Shown here piece after piece: positions 34,449 to 42,521 of a stretch of 64,000 bases of DNA. Origin of the DNA: Shewanella yunxiaonensis (GTDB taxonomy: Bacteria > Pseudomonadota > Gammaproteobacteria > Enterobacterales > Shewanellaceae); assembly GCF_018223345.1 (NCBI RefSeq), contig NZ_CP073587.1, positions 2,391,001 through 2,455,000 of the forward strand. Direction: 5' to 3'. The notes under the pieces were generated by a model. That model was not told where the DNA came from. It saw only the letters and a program-made list of their open reading frames with translations, and searched no databases. Position 1 is the first letter of the stretch, and each line of letters begins with the position of its first letter. The translations under genes were made by a program, and so were the position numbers.

Positions 34449-36436
34449 CCAATCAAGCTATCTATCCAAACTCATTCGAAATCATTCGTTTTGTACTGCG
34501 ATGTTTTGACCTCAAGCAATCAAACAAACGCCTTGATGATTTAGCTAAGCAAAAAATCTATGACCCACGTGAAGTAGAGGTTTTTATTGATGACGTCTTT
34601 TCAGAGAACCTTAACAAATACATAGGGGAAAAAACATCGGCACTGATGACGGACGTCCTACGTTCATTTCTCAAACAGTACACGACTCAAATCACAGCAA
34701 ACATAGCTGTTGATGGACTAAACCGACACTTTGTTCTCAATTTTTTATCAAAAACCATCGTTAAAGAATATGTTATACACATAGCGACAATACTTCACAG
34801 CCAAATTGGTGGACCACAAGCTGATTTTTGGTTTGCCAGTGAAGCGAGTTCAGTGGGTGGAATTTTTAACTGGATTGGAGAACATGATGCTGATTGGAAC
34901 TCGTTCATAGCGAGCCTAGAAAAAGATCAGAAAGATATGCTTGGCTCATGGTCTAGAGGCAAGGAATTACCTTCAGCCACGTCCATAACTCTGATTGAAA
35001 AAAGCAGTTCTACTGTTAGTTTGGATTGGAAACGAATTAAACCACTCATTTTCTTTGCTAGAGCAATTGACTACATCAAAGCATTTGAACTTGGGAAAAC
35101 ACTGATTGAGGAAGCCCGCCTCACCATGTGGGGAGCAGAGCAACATTTGTCAATTCCAGATGAAGTTCGTTTGGCGCAGTGGGAATACCATAAAAACTCA
35201 ACTCAAGAGCAACGACAACTAGTCGCTGAACTTCAAAATGGGCTTATGAGAACAAAGGAAAAATCAAATCCAACGTTTTTCAAAGAAACCATTGATAAGC
35301 TTAGAGCACAAATTATTAGTTCAGAACGGCTGAAATCAGCTCTATATTGGATAGACTGGCATGAAGCTCGTTGGCTAATCTTTTCTGGTAAGTTAGTTGA
35401 TGCAAATTCTTTTTATAAATCCGCTGTTGAAAATTCCCTATTTATTGCAGGTGATGGGCAAAAACATATAATTGAGGAGGCGCTAGTTGTTGCTGCGAGC
35501 CAAAGTAATCCGGACCGAGTATTTCTAAAACAGCTAAAATGGGCACTAATCTTATTCGGTTACGATATACCATCTGTCACTACAGCAGCCCCTTCTCAAA
35601 AATTCTCTGACAATATTGAAGATTGGGAATTAAAAAACTGGAGAACGCATTTCGATCGAGTATTCCCTTCCAAAGGGCTATTTAAAGGCGTTAGTTATGA
35701 GCATATCAAAGGTGAATTTGGACCGTTGATATTTACAGATATCTCAAAAATCGTACCAGACTATAGAAATCCCAACAGGAACATTAAAGTGGGAGAAACA
35801 TGGCAGCGAACAATGCCACAACTTGTTTGGTTTGCACTGTTAGAAAAACATGAAATTTGCCAAAGATTATTAGATGAGGGTGCTAATGTTAATGTATTCT
35901 CAGAAGTCGGAGACACGCCGTTATTGATGGCTTTAGAAGCACTAAATGTAACAGAGTTTCAACCAGAAGCTTTGATCACAAGAAGTCCATTATATCGCTC
36001 TTTAGATGAAACGACTTATAACATAATAAAAAGCAAGCCACATGATATAAAGACTATCAATACTAGAACACAAAAAAAGAGACTCTTACCAATTATTTCA
36101 GCTGTAGAATCAGGCAAATTACATATTGTTAATGAGATACTAAGCATGGGGGCAGACCCTAACGGTAGAGGGAAAACTGATGAACAAACAGCTTTAAATA
36201 TCTGTTTAAAGCTCATCGAAACATTAAAAAATCCAATTAGAAGTAAAGAGCTTCTACTTTCTATGCCAATCACTCCTGAAGCATTAGATGCCATACGTAG
36301 ACAAAGCCAAGGGATGACAGGGTTCACACTTCAAGATCAATACAGCTCTTATGAAAAAATGAAGAAAGATCCTCGTTTTAAATTTGTGAGGGAGTTAACG
36401 ATTGATATCAGTTTCTCAAACATAAAAAACATATGA
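34445..36436 (+). CDS. Large protein with C-terminal ankyrin-like repeats
   Basis: 663 aa. Residues about 1-440 are a helical domain I do not recognise (for example FEIIRFVLRCFDLKQSNKRL and a region about 150-170 with GGIFNWIGEHDADW). From about 455 on ankyrin-like repeats can be read: LLEKHEICQRLLDEGANVN, TPLLMALEALN, then SGKLHIVNEILSMGADPNG. It is coupled to the HicA-like gene by an ATGA overlap. The frame ends with AAC ATA TGA right after a run of six A, and the ankyrin pattern resumes in the next frame, so either the gene is frameshifted or a shift is programmed. Confidence 0.75.
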   Translation: MTNQAIYPNSFEIIRFVLRCFDLKQSNKRLDDLAKQKIYDPREVEVFIDDVFSENLNKYIGEKTSALMTDVLRSFLKQYTTQITANIAVDGLNRHFVLNFLSKTIVKEYVIHIATILHSQIGGPQADFWFASEASSVGGIFNWIGEHDADWNSFIASLEKDQKDMLGSWSRGKELPSATSITLIEKSSSTVSLDWKRIKPLIFFARAIDYIKAFELGKTLIEEARLTMWGAEQHLSIPDEVRLAQWEYHKNSTQEQRQLVAELQNGLMRTKEKSNPTFFKETIDKLRAQIISSERLKSALYWIDWHEARWLIFSGKLVDANSFYKSAVENSLFIAGDGQKHIIEEALVVAASQSNPDRVFLKQLKWALILFGYDIPSVTTAAPSQKFSDNIEDWELKNWRTHFDRVFPSKGLFKGVSYEHIKGEFGPLIFTDISKIVPDYRNPNRNIKVGETWQRTMPQLVWFALLEKHEICQRLLDEGANVNVFSEVGDTPLLMALEALNVTEFQPEALITRSPLYRSLDETTYNIIKSKPHDIKTINTRTQKKRLLPIISAVESGKLHIVNEILSMGADPNGRGKTDEQTALNICLKLIETLKNPIRSKELLLSMPITPEALDAIRRQSQGMTGFTLQDQYSSYEKMKKDPRFKFVRELTIDISFSNIKNI

Positions 36437-36463
36437 ATATTATAGAGCTAAGAAAAATAGCTC
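36424..36463 (+). promoter_or_regulatory. Possible -1 frameshift site in the ankyrin gene
   Basis: The heptamer A AAA AAC (36424-36430) sits in the zero frame exactly as a slippery X XXY YYZ site, one codon before the stop. Downstream is the stem GAGCTA-AGAAAAA-TAGCTC (36445-36463), separated by 14 nt, which is longer than the usual 5-9 nt, and only 6 bp. A -1 slip would fuse the two ankyrin frames. Confidence 0.4.
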
Positions 36464-36726
36464 GAACATTGATTAAGGCAGGTGCAGATGTCAATGCTGA
36501 GCACAAAAGCCCAATAAACGGCTATACGCCACTAATGCTTGCCGCAGAAAACGATGAAAAAGAGCTTTTTGAATCAATGCTCATAGCTGGAGGGGATCTG
36601 CGTAAAACGTATAAAAATACTGAGAACGGAAATGATGTTTCACTCTTTGAGATAGCAACATATTTCAAATCACAGGGCGTGCTACGAGTTCTACGAGATA
36701 TAGCTCCTAATGCCGGTTTTTGTTAG
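36433..36726 (+). CDS. Ankyrin-repeat continuation (97 aa, shifted frame)
   Basis: The frame contains KIARTLIKAGADVNAEHKSP, NGYTPLMLAAENDEKELFESM and LIAGGDLRKTY, which are two more ankyrin repeats continuing those of the preceding gene. Its ATG overlaps the preceding stop (ATGA), so it may be reached by coupling. It could equally be the natural C-terminus of the preceding protein joined by a -1 shift. There is no separate ribosome binding site of quality. A mutation that broke one gene in two is the simplest alternative. Confidence 0.6.
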   Translation: MNIIELRKIARTLIKAGADVNAEHKSPINGYTPLMLAAENDEKELFESMLIAGGDLRKTYKNTENGNDVSLFEIATYFKSQGVLRVLRDIAPNAGFC

Positions 36727-36997
36727 TTCTTTCAGTTCCTTTCATTTTAACGTTAGCGATTGACAGCTTTTAGAACAATCGTTAACTTATGTTTGAACGT
36801 GATTCACCGGTGTGATACCAGAATTGGCATTTATGGAGAGTATAGGTTTCACCTGAAATCCAAGCTTGGCCGCTTTGCCATGGACTACCATCTAAGATGT
36901 AGTTGTGAATCCTAACTGAAAGTGTCTTTTAGATGCTTTTGTTACTCTATCAGCAGCCACTGAGCTGGTATGGGTATAAGTTTAGGGTTGAAACAAC

Positions 36998-37390
36998 ATG
37001 CCTATCAAACAAACTCCGACTAAACCTGAAACAGCTAAATTCTTTAAAAGTATCTCTTACGAAACGTTAGCAGCGTCCTGGTTCCAAATGGACGGTTGGG
37101 AAGTGTTCTTACCCATGACGGATCATGGAAGCAAGACAGACTTAGTTATTTCTGACGGGACTCACTTCTATCGTATTCAAGTAAAATCACTCGATACCCA
37201 CGATGATAATATCGTCGTTGAATCCCAGTGGGAAGGCGTTGATATTGATTATGTTTTGTTCTTCTCAAGATTAGATAATTGGGGATACATCACGCCTCCA
37301 TTTCGAGGCAAGACTAGGTTGAATAGTGATGGACACATTCGGTTCCATCAGCACCATAAGAACTTCAATATGATGTTTGCCCGTGTGTAG
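36998..37390 (+). CDS. Small PD-(D/E)XK-like nuclease family protein
   Basis: A 130-aa protein with the minimal core of the fold: an N-terminal helix (SISYETLAASWFQMDGWEVF), then a strand with Asp (TDLVISDG) and the motif YRIQVKSL, where Gln-x-Lys replaces Glu-x-Lys, followed by DYVLFFSRLDNWGYITPPF. This resembles group I homing-endonuclease-like or very-short-patch-like orphan nucleases. It stands alone 271 bp after the ankyrin module and is the last gene before the attR-like site. Confidence 0.68.
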   Translation: MPIKQTPTKPETAKFFKSISYETLAASWFQMDGWEVFLPMTDHGSKTDLVISDGTHFYRIQVKSLDTHDDNIVVESQWEGVDIDYVLFFSRLDNWGYITPPFRGKTRLNSDGHIRFHQHHKNFNMMFARV

Positions 37391-37490
37391 ATTATTTTTT
37401 AATCAATCAAACATTTAGGTACATTAATAGGTACATCTTAAAATTATGAATTAAGTATTTTTTATATAAATCATATTGATATAACACAAA

Positions 37491-37514
37491 TTCAGATGAC
37501 GCCGCCCCACCACA
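37491..37514. other. attR-like remnant of the ssrA 3' end
   Basis: Aligned with the tmRNA 3' end (12394-12417), TTCA...CGCCGCC-CCACCAC matches, with one missing T in the core and four changed bases before it. This is the position expected for the right attachment site of an element inserted at ssrA. The degeneracy argues for an old insertion or a fixed island. Confidence 0.6.
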
Positions 37515-37520
37515 CACCTA

Positions 37521-37555
37521 AAGGACTGATTTCGTTAAGATTTCAGTCCTTTTTC
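37521..37555 (+). terminator. Terminator beside the attR-like site
   Basis: The stem AAGGACTGA/TCAGTCCTT with a 13-nt loop is followed by TTTTTCTTT. It may be a displaced terminator of the ancestral tmRNA gene or of the island. Confidence 0.65.
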
Positions 37556-37628
37556 TTTATCTGGAGCTGACACTTTTTTGCTACCTAAATGTGTTACATA
37601 TTATTAGTTGTATTAGTTAATATCACTA

Positions 37629-38753
37629 TTAGCCTTGGTAAACTTGTTCTCGATGATAATGCATATAGTCAAGATTGAATCCACTATTCCGCAATTTCAT
37701 ATCTGCCTTGATACCAAGCATCTCCGGTCTTTCTAACTGTGATGAAATGATGATTTCGCCACTATTTTCAAAGGTTATCAGCCCCTTGTCAAAAGCTTTA
37801 TCCAAATTAGCCACAAGAAGCAAACCGTTAAAAGGATCTAGTCGTTCATTATTATTGGATGAACGCCAAGGTTTAATATGGCTAGCGACAAGTAGTGCAG
37901 GCATTCGGTAATTGGTAACTGCACATCCGTGCCAAAGATTAAATAAGCGCTCTCTAAACTTCCCTTGGCCCATTCTGGCGCTAACTAATGTCGTTTTTTC
38001 TGTAGGTTTCAATGTAGGGTCATGCCAAATCTGCTCAACGTCATCGGTGACGTCCACTTGACTTAAATCGGATAAAAAACTGGCATAGGATTTTAACGCA
38101 TTGCTATACATAGCATTGCCTTTCTTATCTAACTGTTTAAATTCCGCAAGCTCTCTCAAAGGTGTCACAATGTGTTGGTATTGATATAGGGAAGAAATTT
38201 CAGTTAACGGTTGACTACTTAGTCCGGCATTATTAGCAATCTTTGAAAGTGTATTTTTAACTGCCCCCCAATAATTTTTTATGGTTTTCTGACTTTTACC
38301 AAGGGATTCAAACCACCGTGTATAAAGTTCATATAACTGCGTAAGATTTTGCGAAAGTGCCAAACGCAGATCGATGCAACTTACTGAAGATCTAAAATAG
38401 TCGAACAACTCTTCGTCCAATGTTGCATAAGCAATTTTATTTTTACTGTAACGGCTCAGATCGTCTAATTGGTAACCATCATGGGTTCGAAGATGCCAAA
38501 AGCCCTCAGTTCGTAAATGAAAGAATGGATTTTCAGGGCTATCAACATCACCGGTTATCTTCAATCGATCAAAATAAACACTGAAGCGCTTTTTAAGTAA
38601 CTCATTAAGCTCAATTCTGTTTTCAGTAATGAGTTCTTCTTCAATTAACGACATTACTGCCAAAAGCATACATACCTTGTGCGGTTTGTTATGTCCGTTA
38701 ATACGCATCGTATTTAGCTGTTGGAATTTATTAAGATAATATTCAAACGACAT
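37629..38753 (-). CDS. HNH endonuclease
   Basis: A 374-aa protein with a C-terminal HNH nuclease (about 255-330): RERLFNLWHGCAVTNYRMPALLVASHIKPW has a Cys and the catalytic His, and LDPFNGLLLVANLDKAFD provides Asn and His-like residues, typical of HNH_2 type restriction-like enzymes. The N-terminal half (about 1-120) resembles a small DNA-interacting domain (KPHKVCMLLAVMSLIEEE). I chose the ATG at 38753; a TTG at 38786 would overlap the upstream gene. It follows a SAM methyltransferase by 13 nt, suggesting a two-gene operon. Confidence 0.85.
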   Translation of the reverse strand: MSFEYYLNKFQQLNTMRINGHNKPHKVCMLLAVMSLIEEELITENRIELNELLKKRFSVYFDRLKITGDVDSPENPFFHLRTEGFWHLRTHDGYQLDDLSRYSKNKIAYATLDEELFDYFRSSVSCIDLRLALSQNLTQLYELYTRWFESLGKSQKTIKNYWGAVKNTLSKIANNAGLSSQPLTEISSLYQYQHIVTPLRELAEFKQLDKKGNAMYSNALKSYASFLSDLSQVDVTDDVEQIWHDPTLKPTEKTTLVSARMGQGKFRERLFNLWHGCAVTNYRMPALLVASHIKPWRSSNNNERLDPFNGLLLVANLDKAFDKGLITFENSGEIIISSQLERPEMLGIKADMKLRNSGFNLDYMHYHREQVYQG

Positions 38754-38766
38754 AGTCTCGCTATCC

Positions 38767-39390
38767 CTATTCCTTGGTAAGTACAATAGTCTGCCAAGTC
38801 ACGTTACTACGACCAAGTTGATCTGTAACTAATTGTGATTTAGTAAGAAGTTTTAAGTGCTGCATCTCTGCATGTGCAATTAATTTCTCAACGTCAATGG
38901 GATAAGCAATACGACCGTCGCTAAATTCTCCCACACGCAATGTCATGACGAGTATTCCACCAATATTCAGCAGGTAGCTCAAATTATTTAATGCTTGCTG
39001 TTGTTCATGTTGATTCAAATGCATCAACACAGCAGAAAGTAAAATTAAATCATACCTTAAGTTCAATACTTTTATTAATGATAAGTTTGGTAATGTATCC
39101 GCAATCCAATCTATTGGAAGATAAGTCTGGCTTTTATATATCTCAGACAAATGTTCGGATTTTATTGCTAGCTCTCGCAAAGAATTCGCCGGTTCAACAG
39201 CAATGACTCTCCATCCTTTTGCAGCTAAGAATTTTGCATCTCGCCCTGAACCTGCACCAACATCCAAAGCAGTACCAATTGCGCGTTTATCAAGTTCTGG
39301 TAGCCAAAAGGCATGAACTTGCTCAGAAGTTACAGACTCATACTGCTTAAAAAATGAGTCTGCATTGTGCTGATAAATATCATTACTCAT
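38767..39390 (-). CDS. Class I SAM-dependent methyltransferase
   Basis: A 207-aa Rossmann-fold methyltransferase. Motif I is TALDVGAGSGRDAKFLAAKGW (about 39-59), followed by AVEPANSLRELA and YDLILLSAVLMHLNQHEQ. There is no NPPY/DPPY motif of DNA adenine or cytosine-N4 methyltransferases, so it looks like a small-molecule or protein methyltransferase rather than a restriction partner. The ATG at 39390 is preferred over the TTG at 39423. It is the first gene of an operon with the HNH gene; the pairing may be a defence module of unknown mechanism. Confidence 0.82.
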   Translation of the reverse strand: MSNDIYQHNADSFFKQYESVTSEQVHAFWLPELDKRAIGTALDVGAGSGRDAKFLAAKGWRVIAVEPANSLRELAIKSEHLSEIYKSQTYLPIDWIADTLPNLSLIKVLNLRYDLILLSAVLMHLNQHEQQQALNNLSYLLNIGGILVMTLRVGEFSDGRIAYPIDVEKLIAHAEMQHLKLLTKSQLVTDQLGRSNVTWQTIVLTKE

Positions 39391-39471
39391 TTCAATCTCA
39401 TTTTTTGAATTAGTGACCGCCAATTAATCTCACAATTACGTTCAGTTTAACGGTTACAAATAAATGCCAGT

Positions 39472-40611
39472 CTAACTTACTACAACGTTTTTAGGACGAG
39501 ACGCCAACCAACGACGCCATTGCTGTTCAAGTGCCGCAAGCCCTCCTGGATAACTCGCGTTCAAGGTCTGCACCATATCAATTGGCTTACATCGAAAATG
39601 TACAACCGCAGAGAAAAGATCTTTTAGCGCATTTTTGCCTTCTGATTGCGACATCAAAAAATACATTAGTGCGTGACTGTACTGATAGAACAAGGTCTGA
39701 TTTTGCGCCCAATCCCCATCTGTAGCATTAAACAAATTAATAAGTTGCATTGGTGAATGACGAACTAACGACCAGTCTCCTGGTTGAATTGTTACGTTAA
39801 AACCGTCTAAATCCATATTCTCAAAATATTCAGCCATTCCTTCATTAAACCAACGAGGCGTAATGCCAAATTGTGCGGCATTCATGACATGTACCGATTC
39901 ATGAACTGCAGTGGCAAACCCTTGAGTATCGGTGCGATACCAAACGACTGCGAGGTTATCTCGATGGCTGTAAAAGCCTTGAGAATTAACGTTAAGCGTA
40001 TAATAACGCATAAAAATGTCATCATAGACAGCCTTACTTTGTATAAGCGTAACGTCCACTCGTACCGGAAGTAGTTCTTCTGGAGGTAAAAGCGTTCGGT
40101 AAATGCCATCGACCTGACGTAAATACGCTGATAAACGGTCTTTGAAAAAAGGCTTTATACCGCTAGATAATGCATGAATGCTGAGATCAAAGTTATAGGT
40201 CGGTGATTGATAATTAGTCTGCGCCGCAGACATTGCATCACGACGATCGGAGAAATGTTCAGTACCGACATTATCGGTCCAATGATAAATATTTTGCTGC
40301 TTTGGTCGCTTGACCTTATTCGCATTGCCGGAACATATGCCGCTATGAAATTCAATGAGGCGATTTGACAGAGTATGACCTGATGACAACAAGGTTGAGC
40401 TATCCAAATCATACGGCTCAGCCTTCTTTAAAATTAATGAACAACTCGACCATTTCTGCCGGAAACACACATAGTGTAGTTCTACTTCTAGTCTTGTTAT
40501 ATAACCGGCCAACGAACGGTTAAGCCATCGGTTATCTATTTGAAAAACTAAAACGGTAATAGCGATACAAGCGACTATAAATAGTAACCAACGCGATATG
40601 CGACGTTCCAT
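39472..40611 (-). CDS. DUF4124 protein with gluzincin peptidase-like domain
   Basis: 379 aa. A single N-terminal membrane segment (about 8-25, WLLFIVACIAITVLVFQI) anchors a periplasmic protein. A short DUF4124 segment (IYHWTDNVGTEHFSDRRD, about 108-125) is followed by a metallopeptidase-like domain with HESVH (about 240-244) and FNEGMAEYFE (third ligand Glu), the DUF1570-like gluzincin arrangement. The substrate is unknown. It is the first gene right of the accessory region that looks like core chromosome. Confidence 0.75.
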   Translation of the reverse strand: MERRISRWLLFIVACIAITVLVFQIDNRWLNRSLAGYITRLEVELHYVCFRQKWSSCSLILKKAEPYDLDSSTLLSSGHTLSNRLIEFHSGICSGNANKVKRPKQQNIYHWTDNVGTEHFSDRRDAMSAAQTNYQSPTYNFDLSIHALSSGIKPFFKDRLSAYLRQVDGIYRTLLPPEELLPVRVDVTLIQSKAVYDDIFMRYYTLNVNSQGFYSHRDNLAVVWYRTDTQGFATAVHESVHVMNAAQFGITPRWFNEGMAEYFENMDLDGFNVTIQPGDWSLVRHSPMQLINLFNATDGDWAQNQTLFYQYSHALMYFLMSQSEGKNALKDLFSAVVHFRCKPIDMVQTLNASYPGGLAALEQQWRRWLASRPKNVVVS

Positions 40612-40684
40612 GCCCTATGTCCTTTTTTCATCCTTTTAAACGCGCCACTCTGACTATAGCGCGCGGGTTCTGCTTTCTCACTAC

Positions 40685-40709
40685 AAAAAAGCCCGGCGAG
40701 TGGCCGGGC
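40685..40709 (-). terminator. Terminator of the cytochrome/lipoprotein operon
   Basis: GCCCGGC-GAGTG-GCCGGGC, with a six-T run in the leftward direction, 25 nt after the lipoprotein stop. Confidence 0.88.
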
Positions 40710-40733
40710 AATTACTGCTTTAGCTAACAAAGT

Positions 40734-41240
40734 TTAAGAGGATGGAATATCTAAGAGTTGCGTTTGTACTTGGGCAAGCGTACCGCTGATATTGATTGCC
40801 AACTTTAATTGGCCGATGGTGTCGCCAAGCTTTTCCAGACTGCCGGGGGTAAATATATATTCCCCTGGAGTTTCTAGCGCGGTAATGGTGCCGGAACAAG
40901 CATCTACACTAGCGTTACACTCAAAACGTACCGCCTTATGCCAAGGAAACGCAAACGCAGACACCTGCTCTCCCGGAATATTCAGGTACATCACCACATA
41001 GTTAGCACCCGCATCAGTCACTGGCTCTGCGGAATCAGTACTGAGAGAAAAAGTCACGGCTTTGGTAGCTGCATCAATACTCTCAACATTGATATTAAGG
41101 CTGGTCGCATCGTTCACTGACACGTAACTGGGTTCTGGTGTTGTCGGTGTTGTTGGTGTGGTAGCAGTGTTGTCATCAGAGCCACCACAACCACCAAATG
41201 TCAGGGCTGCAGAGATTAATAACAGGTTATGGTATTTCAT
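40734..41240 (-). CDS. Lipoprotein resembling domain I of outer-membrane cytochromes
   Basis: A 168-aa lipoprotein with lipobox FGGC (Cys about residue 18), a Thr/Pro linker (TTPTTPTTPEP), then a beta-rich domain, SVNDATSLNINVESIDA through LKLAINISGTLA. The linker plus beta domain recalls the N-terminal domain of MtrC/OmcA-type decaheme cytochromes, but there is no CxxCH. AGGAGG lies 5 nt upstream of the ATG. It starts 10 nt after the multiheme cytochrome gene, so it may be a structural partner at the outer membrane. The similarity is by eye only. Confidence 0.6.
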   Translation of the reverse strand: MKYHNLLLISAALTFGGCGGSDDNTATTPTTPTTPEPSYVSVNDATSLNINVESIDAATKAVTFSLSTDSAEPVTDAGANYVVMYLNIPGEQVSAFAFPWHKAVRFECNASVDACSGTITALETPGEYIFTPGSLEKLGDTIGQLKLAINISGTLAQVQTQLLDIPSS

Positions 41241-41249
41241 CACCGCCTC

Positions 41250-42170
41250 CTAATGACAATCACTACAGGTATAATCTGCATGAGCACTGGTCAGCCCGGC
41301 GGAGACATCATGTTCGCTATGACAGCTCTGGCATTCCATTTGAGAGTTAACATCGGTGGCGAAATAAGTGTCTGGCTCTCTCTTGGTACTACTGTGACAT
41401 GCGCCACAATCACTATTGCTATCGGCAACGGTAGCAACATCCAAGGTGCCATCTAATGCTTTATTGAGGTAATCCGCGGTGATATAGGCAACCTCAGCTG
41501 TTACCTGTGCACAACGTTCAAGTTTAGCCGCATGACTCGTACCAAATTTGCTTTGCTTTGACCATAAAGTGACTGATGTATGGCACAAAATGGATTTAGC
41601 TACTGATTGACCAATAAGCTCGGCAGTCAAAGGTTCGCCAGCGTTAGTTGTACGCGTGGGCGCGCCGATAGCGGTTAGAAATTCACTGTCGCCCCAAGGC
41701 ATCGAAGTGCTTTCATAATAGTGGTAGACCGAGCGGATCACTTTAGTCCGGTCAACACCGGCAAGCATGTTTACCGCCATGGCTGCCGCGTTAACACACC
41801 CACACAGTGATCCCCAGCCACTGACACCACCACCGCCATAAACGGTAATATTGGTAGGTATTGCCGCAAATTTGCAGGCATCTTCATGACCTTGAGCGGC
41901 GAGCTCCTTCACTATGGCGTCAAAAACACCATACATGCAGCCGCCTTTGCCATAATCTTCGTACGCACGTTTTGCTACTGCGAGTGGATCAACCTTAACG
42001 TAGGTCAGTAAATTTGCAGCCAAATCGCTACTGCCATCACTACCTATGCCAATCGCGCTATCACCCGCACAAGTGTCTGCCGCCATAGCATTTGCCATGA
42101 TCCCCCCACCCGCAGCGACACTGACCAAGCCAATAATCTGTCCCATTGCCTGACGTCGATTTATATTCAT
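41250..42170 (-). CDS. Split-Soret-type multiheme cytochrome c
   Basis: A 306-aa exported protein with an arginine-pair signal (NINRRQAMGQIIGLVSVAAG) and cleavage near AMA-AD. The middle has the C-GC-AxxG-C-C family pattern (GSLCGCVNAAAMAVNML and several other Cys), as in Desulfovibrio split-Soret cytochromes. The C-terminus has three CxxCH heme sites: CGACH, CQSCH and CSDCH (the last at the very C-terminus). It is the first gene of an operon with the small lipoprotein. It probably acts in periplasmic electron transfer; the electron donor is unknown. Confidence 0.82.
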   Translation of the reverse strand: MNINRRQAMGQIIGLVSVAAGGGIMANAMAADTCAGDSAIGIGSDGSSDLAANLLTYVKVDPLAVAKRAYEDYGKGGCMYGVFDAIVKELAAQGHEDACKFAAIPTNITVYGGGGVSGWGSLCGCVNAAAMAVNMLAGVDRTKVIRSVYHYYESTSMPWGDSEFLTAIGAPTRTTNAGEPLTAELIGQSVAKSILCHTSVTLWSKQSKFGTSHAAKLERCAQVTAEVAYITADYLNKALDGTLDVATVADSNSDCGACHSSTKREPDTYFATDVNSQMECQSCHSEHDVSAGLTSAHADYTCSDCH

Positions 42171-42521
42171 CGTTTCACCCCACATTTGTTATTTTGCAAA
42201 TTGCACAAATGCAAATTGCAGATAATTAAAATTAATAAAATCAACTACTTAATGGCGTATGCCAGATTAGACAGATAATTGTTATGTGAATGTGATCAAT
42301 GACTACTTATTGTCAATTTATGCAAATAATCTTTTTAAGATTATTTTCATATAACAATAAGTTATCCGTCAGCTGGCCACACAAAATATGTTCATGAACG
42401 GTTGGGCACTGTCGTCATATACTGAGATGATTGGAAACGCATTTTCTGTAATACTTCTATAATTGGCCCCAACAGGGTAATGGCTGCGTAAAGGGAAGTT
42501 ACAAACCAAAAGACTGAATAA
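42171..42521. promoter_or_regulatory. Divergent control region, cytochrome / GGDEF genes
   Basis: An AT-rich region between two divergent genes. It holds two exact copies of GCAAATTGCA (42196-42205 and 42211-42220), 15 bp apart, 25-50 bp before the cytochrome start. A TGTGA-N6-TCAAT word (42285-42300) is a weak CRP-like match. No gene is seen. Confidence 0.5.

Noticed and set aside
38767..39390. Methyltransferase as the DNA-modification half of a restriction system
   Set aside because: No NPPY/DPPY or cytosine-C5 motif is visible, so a DNA substrate cannot be supported from sequence.
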